The position numbers and the translations under genes were made by a program. Shown one piece after another: positions 1 through 11,033 of a DNA stretch of 64,000 bases. Source of the stretch: Posidonia oceanica (taxonomy: Eukaryota; Streptophyta; Magnoliopsida; Alismatales; Posidoniaceae). Below the pieces are notes generated by a model. The model did not search any database. It saw nothing but the letters and a program-made list of their open reading frames with translations, and was not told the origin of the DNA. The DNA is taken from the NCBI GenBank assembly GCA_037176725.1, contig JAZBRS010000076.1, positions 125,151,001-125,215,000 of the forward strand. Reading direction: 5' to 3'. Every line of letters starts with the position of its first letter. The first letter of the stretch is position 1.

Positions 1-2
1 AG

Positions 3-908
3 ATTGGAGCGGCCCAGCCAGATATTGACTTCCCATTGCCATATGAAATAGCGGATATGCAAACATATATAGACCGTATCTTCACCCTTTCGCCTATCTT
101 CCCAGTGATCAAAGGTCATAGACTCAACTTGGTGCATTTGTACTTCAACTTCCGGCGGATTGAGGAATCTGCCTCTCAGGATCAGCTGTTGGTGTGTCTG
201 CATTTACTGATTGGAGGCCTCACTTTATTTGTCACTAAGGATTTCTCCTTGGATGTCTATCATACTGAGTTCTTGATAGGCCATACTGAGCATTTCTGGC
301 GCTCTCCTTCAGTGGCCATTCTTGCTGCCACATATCTTGGCCTAACCAGCGTTTCCACCGAAGGGGATTTTGTAGGCTCTCCTTTCCTTCTTTACAAGTG
401 GCTGCAAGTTCATTTCGCGAGGCTCGGACCCGTGAAGACAGATTTGATTGAGGAAAGGGTTTGCTCTTTGTCTGCTGCCCCCATTGATATTTTCGTGCCT
501 TCCACATTCCTTTCTCACTAGCAACAGGCACGAGGTTCTTCAATTGAGTTGGAGCTGATAGGACCCACCCACTTTGTAGTGTACAACTCCTATCGTTGCT
601 TTGAGATGGTGGGGCAGAAGAAAGGGGTGCCGCCTCGGCTGAGCTTTATTCCTCGTATTCGGGTTCGGGAGCGCAGTCTTCCATCTGATGCAGTAATGGT
701 CTACTACATTCGGGCTCTCTGGTCGTCTTTGGACCACCATGATGATTCAGAGGGGCCATCAACTGCTCCTTGCTGCCTACCACGGGAGGATGCGCATTGG
801 AAGTGTTATTCGAAGCTACTGCCCAAGCCCGAGGAGTGGGTTGAAGCGACGAGCGTGTCCCTAGTGGCTTTGATATTTGATCAAAGGCCCTCTGTCCAAA
901 ATCTGTAG
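3..908 (+). pseudogene. Tat-1 accessory ORF, antisense to gag-pol (plant mobile domain / DUF7745-like)
   Basis: A single frame is open from the window edge to the stop at 906-908, broken once by TAG at 519-521 between residues SH and QQARGS, so the 5' end is off-window. The protein has the hydrophobic helix pattern LLVCLHLLIGGLTLF and then SVAILAATYLGL...KWLQVHF. This resembles the 'LA..Y.gL....G....LLqlWl..hf' core of retroelement-borne plant mobile domain / DUF7745 proteins; the family call is by eye. It lies beyond pol on the strand opposite gag-pol, as described for antisense ORFs of Tat elements such as RIRE2, Grande and Retand. Its function is unknown. The stop is best read as CAG to TAG. 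Confidence 0.6.
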
Positions 909-923
909 TTTAAGTCATAGTTA

Positions 924-1043
924 AAACGTAAGACGCTTAAACTGGCACTTATAACGTAAGACGTAGAAGATCAAGCGTCCAACATCCCTTTGTTGATTGT
1001 TATACGCTTCAGATGGCGCGTCTAACGTTGGACGCTGATATTT
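924..1043. repeat. Palindromic GTTGGACGC/GTTATACGC module (Tat-1, 3' region)
   Basis: Contains AACGTAAGACGC, GCGTCCAAC, TTATACGC and GCGTCTAACGTTGGACGC, that is, arms of the dispersed Tat hairpin family arranged as several partly decayed inverted repeats. It lies just beyond the stop of the antisense accessory ORF. Confidence 0.75.
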
Positions 1044-1493
1044 GCTTGTTTAACACCCCGAGACTGTTTTCCTGCATGCCCTTAGCAAATTTGTTAGTCC
1101 ATCTAGGGGTATGATTGCCCCTAGTCCAAAGTGACTTCTGGAAACTTTGAAACATTTTTAACATTGTGAGATTAGCATGGTCACAAAACACTTGGTAACA
1201 ATCTATATATAATGCATACTTTAAGCAAACCTAATGTTGGGAAAGAAATTAAAGGAAACTTAGGTTTTGAATAACAAGTATTGGCCTCAGCTTTGTTGTC
1301 TAAAGATGATATGCCAAACGAGGGACTGTCTCTTTTTGAGATTCCAGTCTTAGCTCGTAGGCGAATATCAAGCGACCGTCTTGAATAGGAGGGGTCGAGT
1401 ACGACGCGGGGTTGTAAAATGTCCTAGATTTTGCATCACTGGCCTACTTGTTATCAGTTTCATGAGATGATGTTGGTTGGGTAGATTTTACCT

Positions 1494-1725
1494 TATTCAC
1501 TATTTTTGGATTTTTTATTTTATCATTTTTTGGATTTTTGACTTTATCATTTTTTTTGGATTTTTGACTTTATCATTTTTTTGGATTTTTGATTTTATCA
1601 TTTTTTTGGATTTTTTATTTTTGGTTTTTTGGATTTTTGATTTTTGGTTTTTTGGATTTTTGATTTTTGGATTTTTTGGAATTTTGATTTTTGATTTTTT
1701 TGAATTTTTTGTTTTTTTTATGGGA
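1494..1725. repeat. T-rich minisatellite, (TTTTTGGATTTTTGAT)-like units
   Basis: About 230 bp of imperfect tandem units built from TTTTTGGATTTTTGA and TTTATCATTTTTTTGGA. The phenylalanine-rich and lysine-rich ORFs on the two strands are products of this composition, not genes. Confidence 0.9.
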
Positions 1726-2662
1726 GATGAAGAATTCTCCGGGAAGTTGGGAAACTGGGGACCTCATGATTGGAAAACCTTGACAGTTTGGTCCCTTGTG
1801 CATCCTAGAGTCAAAAAATACCACGGGCTTACCTGAGCACCTAACTGCCCCTAGACCTAGGCTTCTGCCCCTTGCCTCTTAGTGTACAGTGCAGGATGCG
1901 GGTAGAAGGAAAGTCCATGCCCTATCCTAAGATGTTGGCTGAAGATTTGAAGCCTAAACCCCTCCTAGTTCAAGGTTGATTTCTACTGCGCTTAGTATTC
2001 CCCAGCTTCTCTGTTTTTGACTCTGGGACAACTTCTTTGCTGCCGTTTTTTCCACTCTCTTTCTTTTTCCTTACCCATGGACAGCGTCTTTGTTGCCTTC
2101 TTTTCTGACCTTTTTTTTTTGGCTTTCTTTTCTGGGTACTTTGGCATGTAGTCTCACCTCTTCTGAGTGCTTGGTCAATGGATACTCGTTCCTTGACGAA
2201 CCGAGACACTCTTTCATTTAGTACACTCCCCTCTTTTCTGTGCTTTTAGGTTTTGGCCTTAGATGCCTACCCAATTTGTACTAGGGTAACGCACCTGACT
2301 CGAGGGATATGTGTGGACTTGTTATTCATGAACTAGGAGGGGGCTCCTTATGATTTGCCTCTATCTCAGTGTGGGACCATTTCCTTTCCTTCTCCCACAA
2401 GGTGTTTGTGGGGTGAGGCTAAGGCATGATTCCTAGGCTTCAACAGTAGAGGGTCCTTGAGCACGGGTAGTCTAATGGCTCAGTGTGCATATCAAGGGTA
2501 GTACCTTTTGAGGTGCAGTGCATTCCAAGGGTATTCAAGCCTAGTGCCATCCTCTCTGGCCAAACAATAGGCATTGTCTGGATATGCCTCAACCACCAAG
2601 TATGGTTATTCCCAATTTGGTCTCAGTTTCCCATGCTAGCGAGAAAGGATTTCTTTAAGCAC

Positions 2663-3709
2663 CTATTCACCAATATTGAATTTACGTTCAATTACTTTCT
2701 TCTTATATGCTCTTGCAAGTCGTTCTTGGTAGAGGCGTGCATGCTCAGCTGCTTGCAACTGCTTTTCATTTAGCAAATCCAACTGTAGACTTAATAATTG
2801 CCTCTTATCCTCGGCAGTTATCTCATTGTCGAGTTGTATCTTGGATGAGGGGACCATGACCTCAAATGGGACTACCGTCTCCATACCATAAGTAAGCGCA
2901 AACGGGGTTTGGCCTGTAGGCGTTCTTATGGAGGTTCGATAGGCCCACAAGGTATCAATTAGCTTATCTGTCCAGTCATGTCCCTTGGCTCCTACCATTT
3001 TCTTAAGGATTCGGATTAACGTTTTATTAGTAGCTTCAGCTTGCCCATTACCCTGGGGGTAATATGGCGATGAATGATGCAAATCGATCTTAAACTTCTT
3101 ACAGAGCTTTTTGAAGTCTTGGGATACGAAGATTGCGCCATTGTATGCTACTAATTTCTTTGGGATCCCGAACCTTGAGATGATATTCTTCCGTAAGAAC
3201 TTGCAAAGATTTGAAGCTTTGATTTCAGTGAATGCTTCTGCTTCAGCCCATTTGGTGAAGTACTCAGTGGCTGTGAGGATGAACCTATTCTGCTTTTTAG
3301 TGTCGAATGGTCCGATGACATCAAATGCCCACATAGAGAAGGGCCACACTGCTTGAGTCGGATTCAACTCTGATGCTGGTGCATGTATTCTGTCTGCATG
3401 GATCTAGCACTACTTACACCTTCTCACTTTGTTTGCGCAATCTGCCTCCATTGTGGGCCTGTAGTACCCTCTACGCAGTATCATTTTTGCCATGAATTGA
3501 GAACTGATGTGTCCTCCACATATGCCTTCATGCATTTCTCCGATGACAACTTCAACCTCCTCATAAGTGACACAGCGCAGCACTATTTCGCTGAAGGACC
3601 TTTTGAAAAGGACCCTGGCTCTCATGAAGTATCTTGTAGCCATCCTCCGAACTGCCTCCTTGTCTTGTGAAGTTGCGTAGTCGGGGAAGATCCCGTCTTG
3701 AATGTAGTT
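2663..3709 (-). pseudogene. Tat-1 integrase (zinc-binding N-domain and DDE core)
   Basis: Continues in the frame of the upstream RNase H ORF across TAG stops at 3710, 3410 and 3404. The N-terminal HHCC-like part reads ...CGGHISSQFMAKMILRRGYYRP..., and the core has MWAFDVIGPF (first D) and PYYPQGNGQAEATNKT (catalytic E). The middle acidic motif, normally SDNG or similar, is VAYNGA, so the second catalytic Asp is replaced by Tyr. YGMETVVPFEV and the Lys/Arg-rich C-end are typical of Tat integrases. Integrase would insert the cDNA; this copy should be inactive because of the stops and the D-to-Y change. Confidence 0.85.
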
Positions 3710-5862
3710 CTAGATGTCAAAGAACCATGGGTTCCTGTCATCCTCTATGTTGTAGCAAACTTCAAACATGCCTACTCTTGGTTCCCCAACTTTTTGTCTA
3801 AGCTCCACGGCCCATGGCTCAGTTGAGTCAATGGTAGGTATCCCGTGTTGCTGAACCATTATTGTTTGCTCCTGGATAATGATGGGGAACTCGATTGAGG
3901 AAGCCAGCGAAGCGAGAGCATCCGCTAGTAGGTTGTGACTCCGGAGGGTGTGGACGTACACCACTTGCTGAAACCATGCTAATAGGAGGCATGCAATGCC
4001 TTTGTATTCTTCTAGCCTTGGGTTGAGGGTTCTATACTTGTTCAGAATTTGTCTTAGAACCAATTGGGAGTCTCCAATGAGTTTCAGCCGCTTTGCCCCT
4101 AGTTCCAGTGCTAGGCGTAGTCCGAGGATTAGGGCCTCGTATTCTGCAACATTATTGGTATTCGCGGCGAAGTTTAGCTGTACAGCTCGAGGAATGAGAA
4201 CTCCTTCTAGAGTGAGAAGTGCTACTCTGATGCCTGCCCCATGTCTGTTGAGTGCTCCATCAAAGTAGAGAGTCCATTGTTGAGTGGGAGACTCGATGGC
4301 CTGTATTTTTAGTATCTCCTCATCGGGGAAGTCTGTCCGGACTAGTTGATAATCTTCTATTGGGAATTCTGCCAGGTGATCTGCAATGGCCTGCCCTTTG
4401 ACTGCCTTCTGGGACACATATTGCAAGTCGAATTCAGTGAGGAGGAGTTGCCACCTTGCCAACCTTCCAGAGAGGGCTGGCTTCTCGAACATATATTTGA
4501 TTGGGTCCATGTTGGCAATGTAACAGACTTTATGGGCTAGGAAGTAGTATCTCAACTTTTGAGATGCCCATACTAAGGTGAAGCAGTACTTTTCTAAGGC
4601 TGTATACTTCTCCTCATAACCCAGGAAAGTTCTACACAGATAGTAGATAGCTTTTTCTTTCTTTCCATCCTCATCATGTTGAGCTAGCACTACCCCTATT
4701 GACGATGCAGTGGCTGCCACATAGAGTAGCAATGGCATCCCTGGCACAGGTGTTGACAAGACTAGGGGAGTCATGAGATATGCTTTGAGTTCATCAAAAG
4801 CTTTCTGGCATTTTTCATCCCAAGTGAATTCCCTTCCTCCTTTCAGCAACTCATAAAATGGCTTACATCGATCTACATGCTGTGAGATAAATCTCCTGAT
4901 GAATTGTAAGCGGCCAATAAGTCCCTTGAGTTCCTTGATGTTTCTGGACGGAGGCATTTGTGCTATTGCTCTGGCCTTCAGTGGGTCCACCTCGATCCCT
5001 CTTTTGCTAATGATGAAGCCCAGTAGCTTCCCGGCAGTTACCCCAAACACACATTTCTTTGGGTTCATTTTCAGTTGATATTGTCTTACTCTGCTCAGCA
5101 CCCTTCTTAGCGCCTCAAAGTGTGCCTCCCTTATTCTTGATTTGACCAAGATATCGTCAACATACACTTCCATGCAATCGTGCATCATGTTGTGGAAGAT
5201 GGCCATCATCGCTCTCTGATATGTTGCGCCGGCATTCTTGAGACCGAATGGCATGACTACGTAGCAGTACGTCCCCCATGGTGTGATGAATGACGTCTTT
5301 TCTTGGTCCTCTTGTGCTAGCTTGATGTGGTTGTAACTGGAGAAACCATCCATGAAAGATAGCATCTCAAATCCTACTGTATTGTCACTAGCAAGTCAAT
5401 ATGCGGTAAAGGGAAGTCATCTTTGGGATAGGCGGCGTTGAGGTTGCGATAGTCAATGCAAACCCGAACTTTCCCGTCCTTTTTGGCCACTGGCACTATG
5501 TTTGAGACCCAGCTGGGATACACAACTACTCTGATGAATTTTGCTTTGTGGAGCTTGTCAATTTCTTCTTTGACTTTGAGGGCAAGTTTCGGCCTTAGTC
5601 GCCTCAGCTTCTGCTTGACGGGCTTGGTTCCAGAGTTTAGTGGAAGCAGGTGTTCCACTAGAGCTGATTGCAGTCCAGGCATATCCTCGTATTTGAAGGC
5701 CAGTACATCCCCAAATTCCTTAAAGATTTGGACCATTTCCTCCCGCTCTTCTGGGCTCAGGCTTGCACTTATGAGTATTGGTTTTGGCTCTTCGGTGGTT
5801 CCCAGGTTGACCTCTATGGTCTCCTCTTCAGCCACCTTGGTTTGCTCATCATATTTATTCAT
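3710..5862 (-). pseudogene. Tat-1 reverse transcriptase, RNase H and second (archaeal-type) RNase H
   Basis: RT begins near 5680 (KPVKQKLRRLRPKL), with VRVCIDYRNLN, a frameshift near 5370-5390, then LSFMDGFSSYN, MPFGLKNAGATYQRAM and the catalytic MEVYVDDILVK (YVDD). The connection and first RNase H follow (LLYVAATASSIGVVLAQHD, AIADHLAEFP). A second RNase H domain spans about 3890-4285, with LYFDGA, TNNVAEYEALILGL and GDSQLV. That extra domain is characteristic of the Tat lineage and is usually linked to archaeal-type RNase H. RT and RNase H convert element RNA to cDNA in cytoplasmic particles. All catalytic motifs are visible; the frameshift and a terminal TAG break the frame. Confidence 0.9.
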
Positions 5863-6912
5863 GAGGTGCTTAAGGATGTCTAAGTTTGCCTCTTAATCTT
5901 CTTCCTCATCACTATAGCTAACCAGCTCATATGCTTCTATTCCTGCACACCTCCCAAACTGATCAAACTCTTCTACTAGGAAGACCATGTTAGCAGTAGC
6001 CAGCTACTGAGGCAATGCCTCCGTGTATTGACACACGCGCACAGTTTTGGAAGTGATGGTCGAAGTTGACCGCGAGCTGCTAGAACTAACATAGTGATCC
6101 TCTCCCTTATTGAAAGCAGAAAGCAAACTACTTTTATTCCTAGGAAATGAAAACAATGCAGAATTAAACAAAGTTTTATTTACAGTATCTAGGGGGTGCC
6201 CCTAGAGTTACTTCCATCAATAGAGGTAGGAGCCTCTCTAGGCAGGCTCGTCAGTATTGACGTTCCCATCATCTTCGAGAAGCTCATAGTCGGCCCTTGC
6301 ATCGGGGTCAACTTTAGGTCTCTGAGGTTGCAGCCCTTCAGAGAGATCAGCCGTGAGGTGGCGAACCTTGTCTACAAGTCGTTGTGACTTGCGTAGAATT
6401 TGCCCCGGCCTTTGCTCCAAGGAGGAAAAGATGTCTGGAGTTGGAGGAAGCGGAGGCTTGGAAGTGGCAATGCCTGAAGAAGAGGGAGAAGTAGGAAGAG
6501 GCGGCTGATCCAGAGGTTCGAGGGCCACGGTGCCGGAAGAAGAGGGTGAAGAAGAAAGAGGTGGCCGATCCGGAGGTTTGGGGGTCGATGCGCCTAACAG
6601 TGGTGGCGGCGATGTTGCAGTCTGACCTTCGTGAGGTTTTGCTGGCAACTCTTTAGCAGTCTGACCTTTGTGAGGTTTTGCTGCGACAGTCTGGGCTTCA
6701 TGTGGCTTTGCTGTCAACTCCCTTACAGTCTGGCCTTCGTGAGGTTTTGCTTGCAATTCAAGTGTTTGGAATAAGCTAGAAATGTTTACGTCGGCTATGT
6801 CCTCTACACTTTGGAGAGTGTGTTTGGTTGATTGCGCCAAAATAATATTTGCCAGGGGGATGAATTCGGATCGAATATCCCTACGCTGGTAAAATGTCCT
6901 TGTAGATTCCAC
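5863..6912 (-). pseudogene. Tat-1 linker between G-patch and RT, with PHEGQT repeats and a possible intron
   Basis: The ORF at 6912-6238 encodes a low-complexity Pro/Ser-rich segment with four variants of AKPHEGQTV (about 6625-6750). It shares a frame with the RT N-terminal ORF that starts at 5862. Between them, four stops (TAG, TGA, TAA, TAG) cluster within about 35 bp just below 6240. A pyrimidine-rich TTTTCATTTCCTAG tract on the minus strand ends at 6140 and looks like a 3' splice site. Coding sequence resumes after it (acidic EAYELVSYSDEEE at about 5900). Ogre elements are known to carry an intron between protease and RT, so splicing is possible here but unproven. Confidence 0.5.
6625..6750 (-). 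repeat. PHEGQT coding repeat in Tat-1 linker
   Basis: Four imperfect copies encode AKPHEGQTVREL, AKPHEAQTVA, AKPHKGQTAKEL and AKPHEGQTATS. This is an in-frame minisatellite that expands a disordered linker. Confidence 0.8.
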
Positions 6913-6935
6913 TGTAATGGTCGTCCATTGGGGAA

Positions 6936-7226
6936 CTAGTCGAAATCGAGTCCTCCCCTTCCTTCTCTGTCACAAGCCTTCACTGGCTCCTTCATTCCCT
7001 TTCCTTCTGGGCCTAAGTCCTGGCCTTTCTTGTAGCCAATTCTCCTCATGATTTCCCATCCCACATTCATGGATGGTCCTTTGCTTTTGGAGGATTCCTT
7101 CTTCTTGTGGAATAGCCTGGGCCTGGCCCACTTGTCCCTCAGCTTGACTATAGACACTACATTCTTGCCTTTGTCGGCCCGGGTTAGCTTTTCTCGCACA
7201 CTGAACTGGTGCGGTCGGTAGATCAC
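6936..7226 (-). pseudogene. Tat-1 G-patch segment
   Basis: The segment NVGWEIMRRIGYKKGQDLG, followed by PEGKGMKEPVKA, matches the glycine-patch pattern (W.hhr.hGy..G..LG..g.Gh.epi), a nucleic-acid-binding module found between protease and RT in Tat-lineage elements. It is preceded by a Lys/Ser-rich stretch (KKKESSKSKGPS). It lies in a different frame from both the protease and the RT frames, so frameshifts lie on either side. It would act as part of the polyprotein and has no independent start. Confidence 0.75.
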
Positions 7227-7294
7227 ATTTGCCTCTGCTTCTTGGCCTGGTATGTCTCCTGCTATCTTGATGATTTTCCCACTGTGTGGGAATT

Positions 7295-8431
7295 TCAGAC
7301 ATTGATGAGCTCTACAAAGGCTGTTGTAGCTATGATATGGAGTTCCTCCACTGGCATGTCTGGGGCAACTTGGGCCTTCTCTAGCACTTCTAGCAGAGCT
7401 TTCCGGTGTTGAGGTGAGGTGTTTATGAGGTCATAGATCGAGATCCTGGCTTGCGTCTTCTTTAATTGCTCTAGGATGTCATATTCTGCCGACCCAGGTC
7501 CTACTTCAGGTCTGACCGGCTCTGCTTGCTCTGTTGGTGGCATGATTCGATTTGACAGCCTCCCTCCTCTGGTGATGGGCGCAGTAGCCTCATTTCCTTT
7601 AGATGCTCCCTTCTTGAGCGGCCAGGCGAAGATGGACTCCTTCCGTATAGATCTGCCAAGCTCTAGTAGCTTTGTGGTCCTAGCTCGCTGCTCTGTTGGC
7701 ACTCGGAAGATTGGGGATGATGGAGTAATGGTGCTCCGGAGTATTGAAGTGCTGAGGACCAGCAACTGATATGATGGTTGTCTTGCAGCTCTGAAGATTG
7801 GGGAGATAGGTGATGACAGCAACTTGGGCTCCCATAGTGGTGATTTTCTCTATGCCAGACGTTGTGACTCCTCCTCCTCCCGAAGGGTTGCAACTTGTGG
7901 CTCTGGCATCTTGAATGTGCATAGAATCCCGAGTCGGTTGGCTGGAATGCTGACAACCACTCCTTTGTATTTGAATTTTAGCAATTGATGAACTGAAGAT
8001 GCTACAGCCCCGACCTCTGCTAGCCAAGACCTCCCTAAGATGAGTGGCTCCAGGACTTCCTCTTTCATGATGATCACCGAAGTGATACTGGTCAAAGGAC
8101 CGACTGTAATTTCCATGGGTATTGTCCCTAGTGCCAGCTTCTCTTTCTGATCAAACCCAGTTTACATAAAGGGAGTCCAATCTAGCTAGCCCTCATTTAG
8201 CCCCAAGCTCCGGAGTGTGGAGAGAGAACTGAGGCTTCGACTTGCTCCAGTATCAACCAATACTCCGTGCAGCACATTATCAATAATTTCCACTGTGATG
8301 ACCAGTGGCAGCTCTTGCTTATGTGGGGGTGGAAGCTCAGAATCCTTGAAGACTATATTTTTTCGTTCAAATTGCTGATTGGCTTTTTGAACTTGGCTTT
8401 CTTCCTCTATGTCTTCTTGTGGTTCCTCCAC
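7295..8431 (-). pseudogene. Tat-1 protease plus conserved DILEQL segment
   Basis: A single frame interrupted by TAG at 8186 and 7850 and ended by TGA at 7295. The retropepsin active site is VLVDTGASRSLSSL (D-T-G), the flap and hydrophobic parts include PLVITVEIIDNVLHG, and the distal motif is LILGRSWLAEVGAV. Downstream in the same frame is DILEQLKKTQARISIYDL...SPQHRKALLEVL, a segment that usually lies before the protease in Tat polyproteins, as it does in Tat-2. Here it follows it. Retropepsin would cleave the polyprotein. The catalytic triad is intact but the frame is not. Confidence 0.75.
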
Positions 8432-8466
8432 TACTGCGGTGAGGTTGAACTGGCTAAGGAGCTCCT

Positions 8467-10614
8467 TTACTGTAATCCCTCATCCGCCTCACTGTCCCAG
8501 TCATCATCTGAGATTGTCTCCCACTGTTCAGCTTGATTATCCCAGTCCTCTTCTAGTTCAACATGGCTGTCCCAGTCCTCTGATGGATTAGGGAGCTGCT
8601 CGTCCTGGAATGCCATGACTTGATGCTTGGGGAGAGGGTCGCTGTAGACCTGTTGGGATGTCCCTGTCTGCTTTCTTTGTTTGGCTCTTTTGACCAGGAC
8701 ATCCCATTCAAACACATCTGCCTCCACCATGTCATAGACTATGTCTCTGAAGGTCCAGCAGTCATTGTTGTTGTGACCATGCATTCTATGGAACGGGCAG
8801 TATTTGTGCTGGTCACAATTTGGCAATTCAGGCCTGACTGGCGAGAATTCGAGCGCTTTTGCTTCTTCCAGTTCTATGAACATGTCTGCCAGCATGAATG
8901 GTAGAGGAGGGTAATGGTCTCTTTTTCCCTTTTTGCGTGGCATTGGAGGGGGAACATTATGATAACTGCTCCCATTCCCAATGTTGTTGGGGGGATTTCG
9001 GTTATTGGCCTGGCTATTTTGATTACCCCTGGTCCATTGCGGCTGGGGAGCATTCCACATTGGGCGGATCTGTTGCTGAGGAGGAGGATTATTCCATGCC
9101 TGCTGCTGCTGAGGAGGGTGGCTCCATGTTTGTTGTTGCTGAGGAGGAGGGTGGCTCCATGTTGGCTGCTGCTGAGGAGGAGGGTGGCTCCAGGCTTGCT
9201 GCTGAGGAGGAGGGTGGCTCCATGATGGCTGCTGTGAAGCCAGTATAGCCCTTTGATCGAATGGCCTAGGGGTGGGGCTCATCTTGTTGATGACTCCGGT
9301 CACTCCCTCTACCACCTGTGCTTTTCGGCTTTTCTTTGGCTCCTCCATGAATTCATGCAAGTTTTCTTTAACGGAGGCCGCCACTTCATACAAAGCCCTA
9401 ACATTGGGGCAATAGGCATTCACTAGCCCCTTCTTCATTGGTCCAGTTGTGTTTGCAATGAGGGTTTGGACCACCTGTCTCTCTGGAATGGTCAGTCCTG
9501 ATCTGGCTACCATTTTCCGCCATCTATTAGCGAATGTAACCCAGCTTTCGCCTTGCTTCATGACCTCCTTGCTTAGGTCGTGGAAGGTTGGCTTTGGATC
9601 TATCTTGTGCTGGTACTTTGTAAGGAAGCTCTCTCTGATTTTATCAAAGCTGCTGAGGTCTTCCTTGGAGAGAGTGAGAAACCAATCGATTGGCTCTCCT
9701 TCGAGTGAGTAGAAGAACAGGTGTACCACAAGCCCCAAATCATGGAAATAGGGGGCCGACTCCATTTGGAACCGCACCAAGTGGCTGAGTGGGTTGGTGG
9801 TTCCATTGAACTTGGGAGTCTTTGGATACTTAAAACTTGGAGGTAATCTAAATGGGGGGAACCGGCTCATGTCAAAGTTTGCCGGAGCCTGGGTATGTAC
9901 CCCTAATGCGCTGAGCATTTTCCTCATCTCATCCAAATTTGTTATCCCGACTGATGGGGTCGGGACATGTGAATTGAAGGACGGATGGTTCTACTGCTGA
10001 TGGAGGTAGCTGTTGCAGAAATGTTGAGGTGCGACTTGCTCGTATCACGGGGGAGATGCCTGGTGGTAATGATGATCCGACCGAGGCTGATTGCCTGCCG
10101 AGGGTGGTTGGGGATGTCTCAGATAGACTCTTTCCCTGTATTCACTATGTGGCATGTGGTTGTGTTCCTGAGTCAAGGGGTTGGCCCTTGAGTTATATGC
10201 TCCGTTGAGCGCTGTGCCCTGTACTGGGTGGTTTGTGTCCAGCGGTGGGTTGCCATCTAGTCCCTGGTATAGATCTTCAGGGAGATGGTCCACAACTGGC
10301 CTTCGTTGTCCTTCACCGAGGTGGGGTGGCTGCTGGAGATTGTTTAGACATGGCCTCGTTTGGGTTGATGTCTCTTCGTTTAAGAACTGGTACATGGCTC
10401 TGTACTGGATTGAATCCGGATCTAAGACTTCTCCAGTGATTGGGTGGTAGATTGTAGGCTCCTCTCCCGAGGTACTTGCTGAGTCTGACCTCTCTCTTTC
10501 TGGCTGATCAGCTTCATGTATTTGATTCATCATTGCTGCAGCTTGTGAGATAATGAGAATTGGCTTCAGGGCGTAATACGCCTCAGTATAAAGCGTATAA
10601 CGTTGGACGCACAA
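8467..10614 (-). pseudogene. Tat-1 gag (capsid and zinc-binding nucleocapsid)
   Basis: A single frame from 10614 to the TAA at 8467, interrupted by TGA at 10045. The N-terminal part is Pro/Gln/His-rich. The capsid core (PPSFKYPKTPKFNGTTNPLS, GEPIDWFLTL, WVTFANRWRKM) fits the retrotransposon gag family. A run of WSHPPPQQQ repeats follows, then a zinc-binding motif CPFHRMHGHNNNDC with the C-x2-H-x4-H-x4-C spacing typical of Tat. Gag would coat and package element RNA. The true start is uncertain: either the upstream Met at 10614 or, if the TGA is ancestral, the Met at 9936. Confidence 0.85.
9085..9245 (-). repeat. WSHPPPQQQ coding minisatellite in Tat-1 gag
   Basis: Five to six imperfect units of about 27-33 bp encode W-S-H-P-P-P-Q-Q-Q with Gln-number variation. 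On the plus strand the units read as CTGAGGAGGAGGGTGGCTCC. The repeat lies between capsid and zinc finger and keeps the frame. Confidence 0.9.
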
Positions 10615-10630
10615 TAACAGGCGTTCAACG
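10570..10630. repeat. Palindromic module at start of Tat-1 gag
   Basis: Shows GCGTAATACGC, then GCGTATAACGTTGGACGC, then GCGTTCAACG: two hairpins back to back around an AACGTT centre. It overlaps the first codons of the upstream gag start. Confidence 0.8.
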
Positions 10631-10689
10631 TCCCTAGTTGTATTTCTCCACCTCTTTTCCTGTCTTCTTTTCTTTCTTTTCAGCCTTTC

Positions 10690-10790
10690 ACTCTTTTTTT
10701 TTTGCTTTTTTCTTTTTTTTTTGATGATTTTTTTTTTTCCTCTTTTTTTTTCTGTTCTTTTTCTGCTTTTTCTTCTTTTTCTCTTTTTTT
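10690..10790. repeat. Poly(T/C) low-complexity tract
   Basis: Long T runs broken by CTTTT, GATG and TCTG. The Phe/Ser-rich ORF over it is an artefact of composition. Confidence 0.9.
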
Positions 10791-10970
10791 GAAGGATTAC
10801 GAGTGCGAAGAAAGGGAAATTACAAGAACTTTAATACAGATTCCTAAAAAAGAAGTAAAAATAAACAGAGTTTCTCCTAATCTGATACTGTCACTGTTTG
10901 GATTTTTCAAAGTCTTCCCTGCCAAACAAATCACACAAAGGAGCTAAAGATATAACAACCACACAGAGAA

Positions 10971-11033
10971 TGCGTTAGACACTTAATCTGCTGCGTACAA
11001 CATTATACGCAGGGATTGCGGCGGCTAACGCTC
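10971..11033. repeat. Palindromic module in Tat-1 leader (1)
   Basis: GCGTTAGAC...GCTGCGTACAACATTATACGCAG...GCGGCTAACGC: two decayed hairpins with the familiar GCGT.-.AAC/GTT.-.ACGC arms. Confidence 0.7.

Larger units (their letters stand above)
909..2650. other. Tat-1 region between accessory ORF and pol, non-coding
   Basis: This 1.7-kb spacer separates the antisense accessory ORF from the integrase end. It holds a hairpin module (924-1043) and a T-rich minisatellite (1494-1725). The rest has no convincing ORF; short ORFs across it follow the low-complexity tracts. By position it is 3' untranslated sequence of Tat-1. Confidence 0.6.

Noticed and set aside
1477..1836. Phe-rich ORF resembling a membrane protein
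   Set aside because: It is a translation of the T-rich minisatellite and lacks conserved features.
3383..3670. Plus-strand ORFs opposite the pol genes (for example 3383-3670, 5456-5896, 22883-23275, 45233-45493)
   Set aside because: They are shadows of the minus-strand pol reading frames and show no independent domain.
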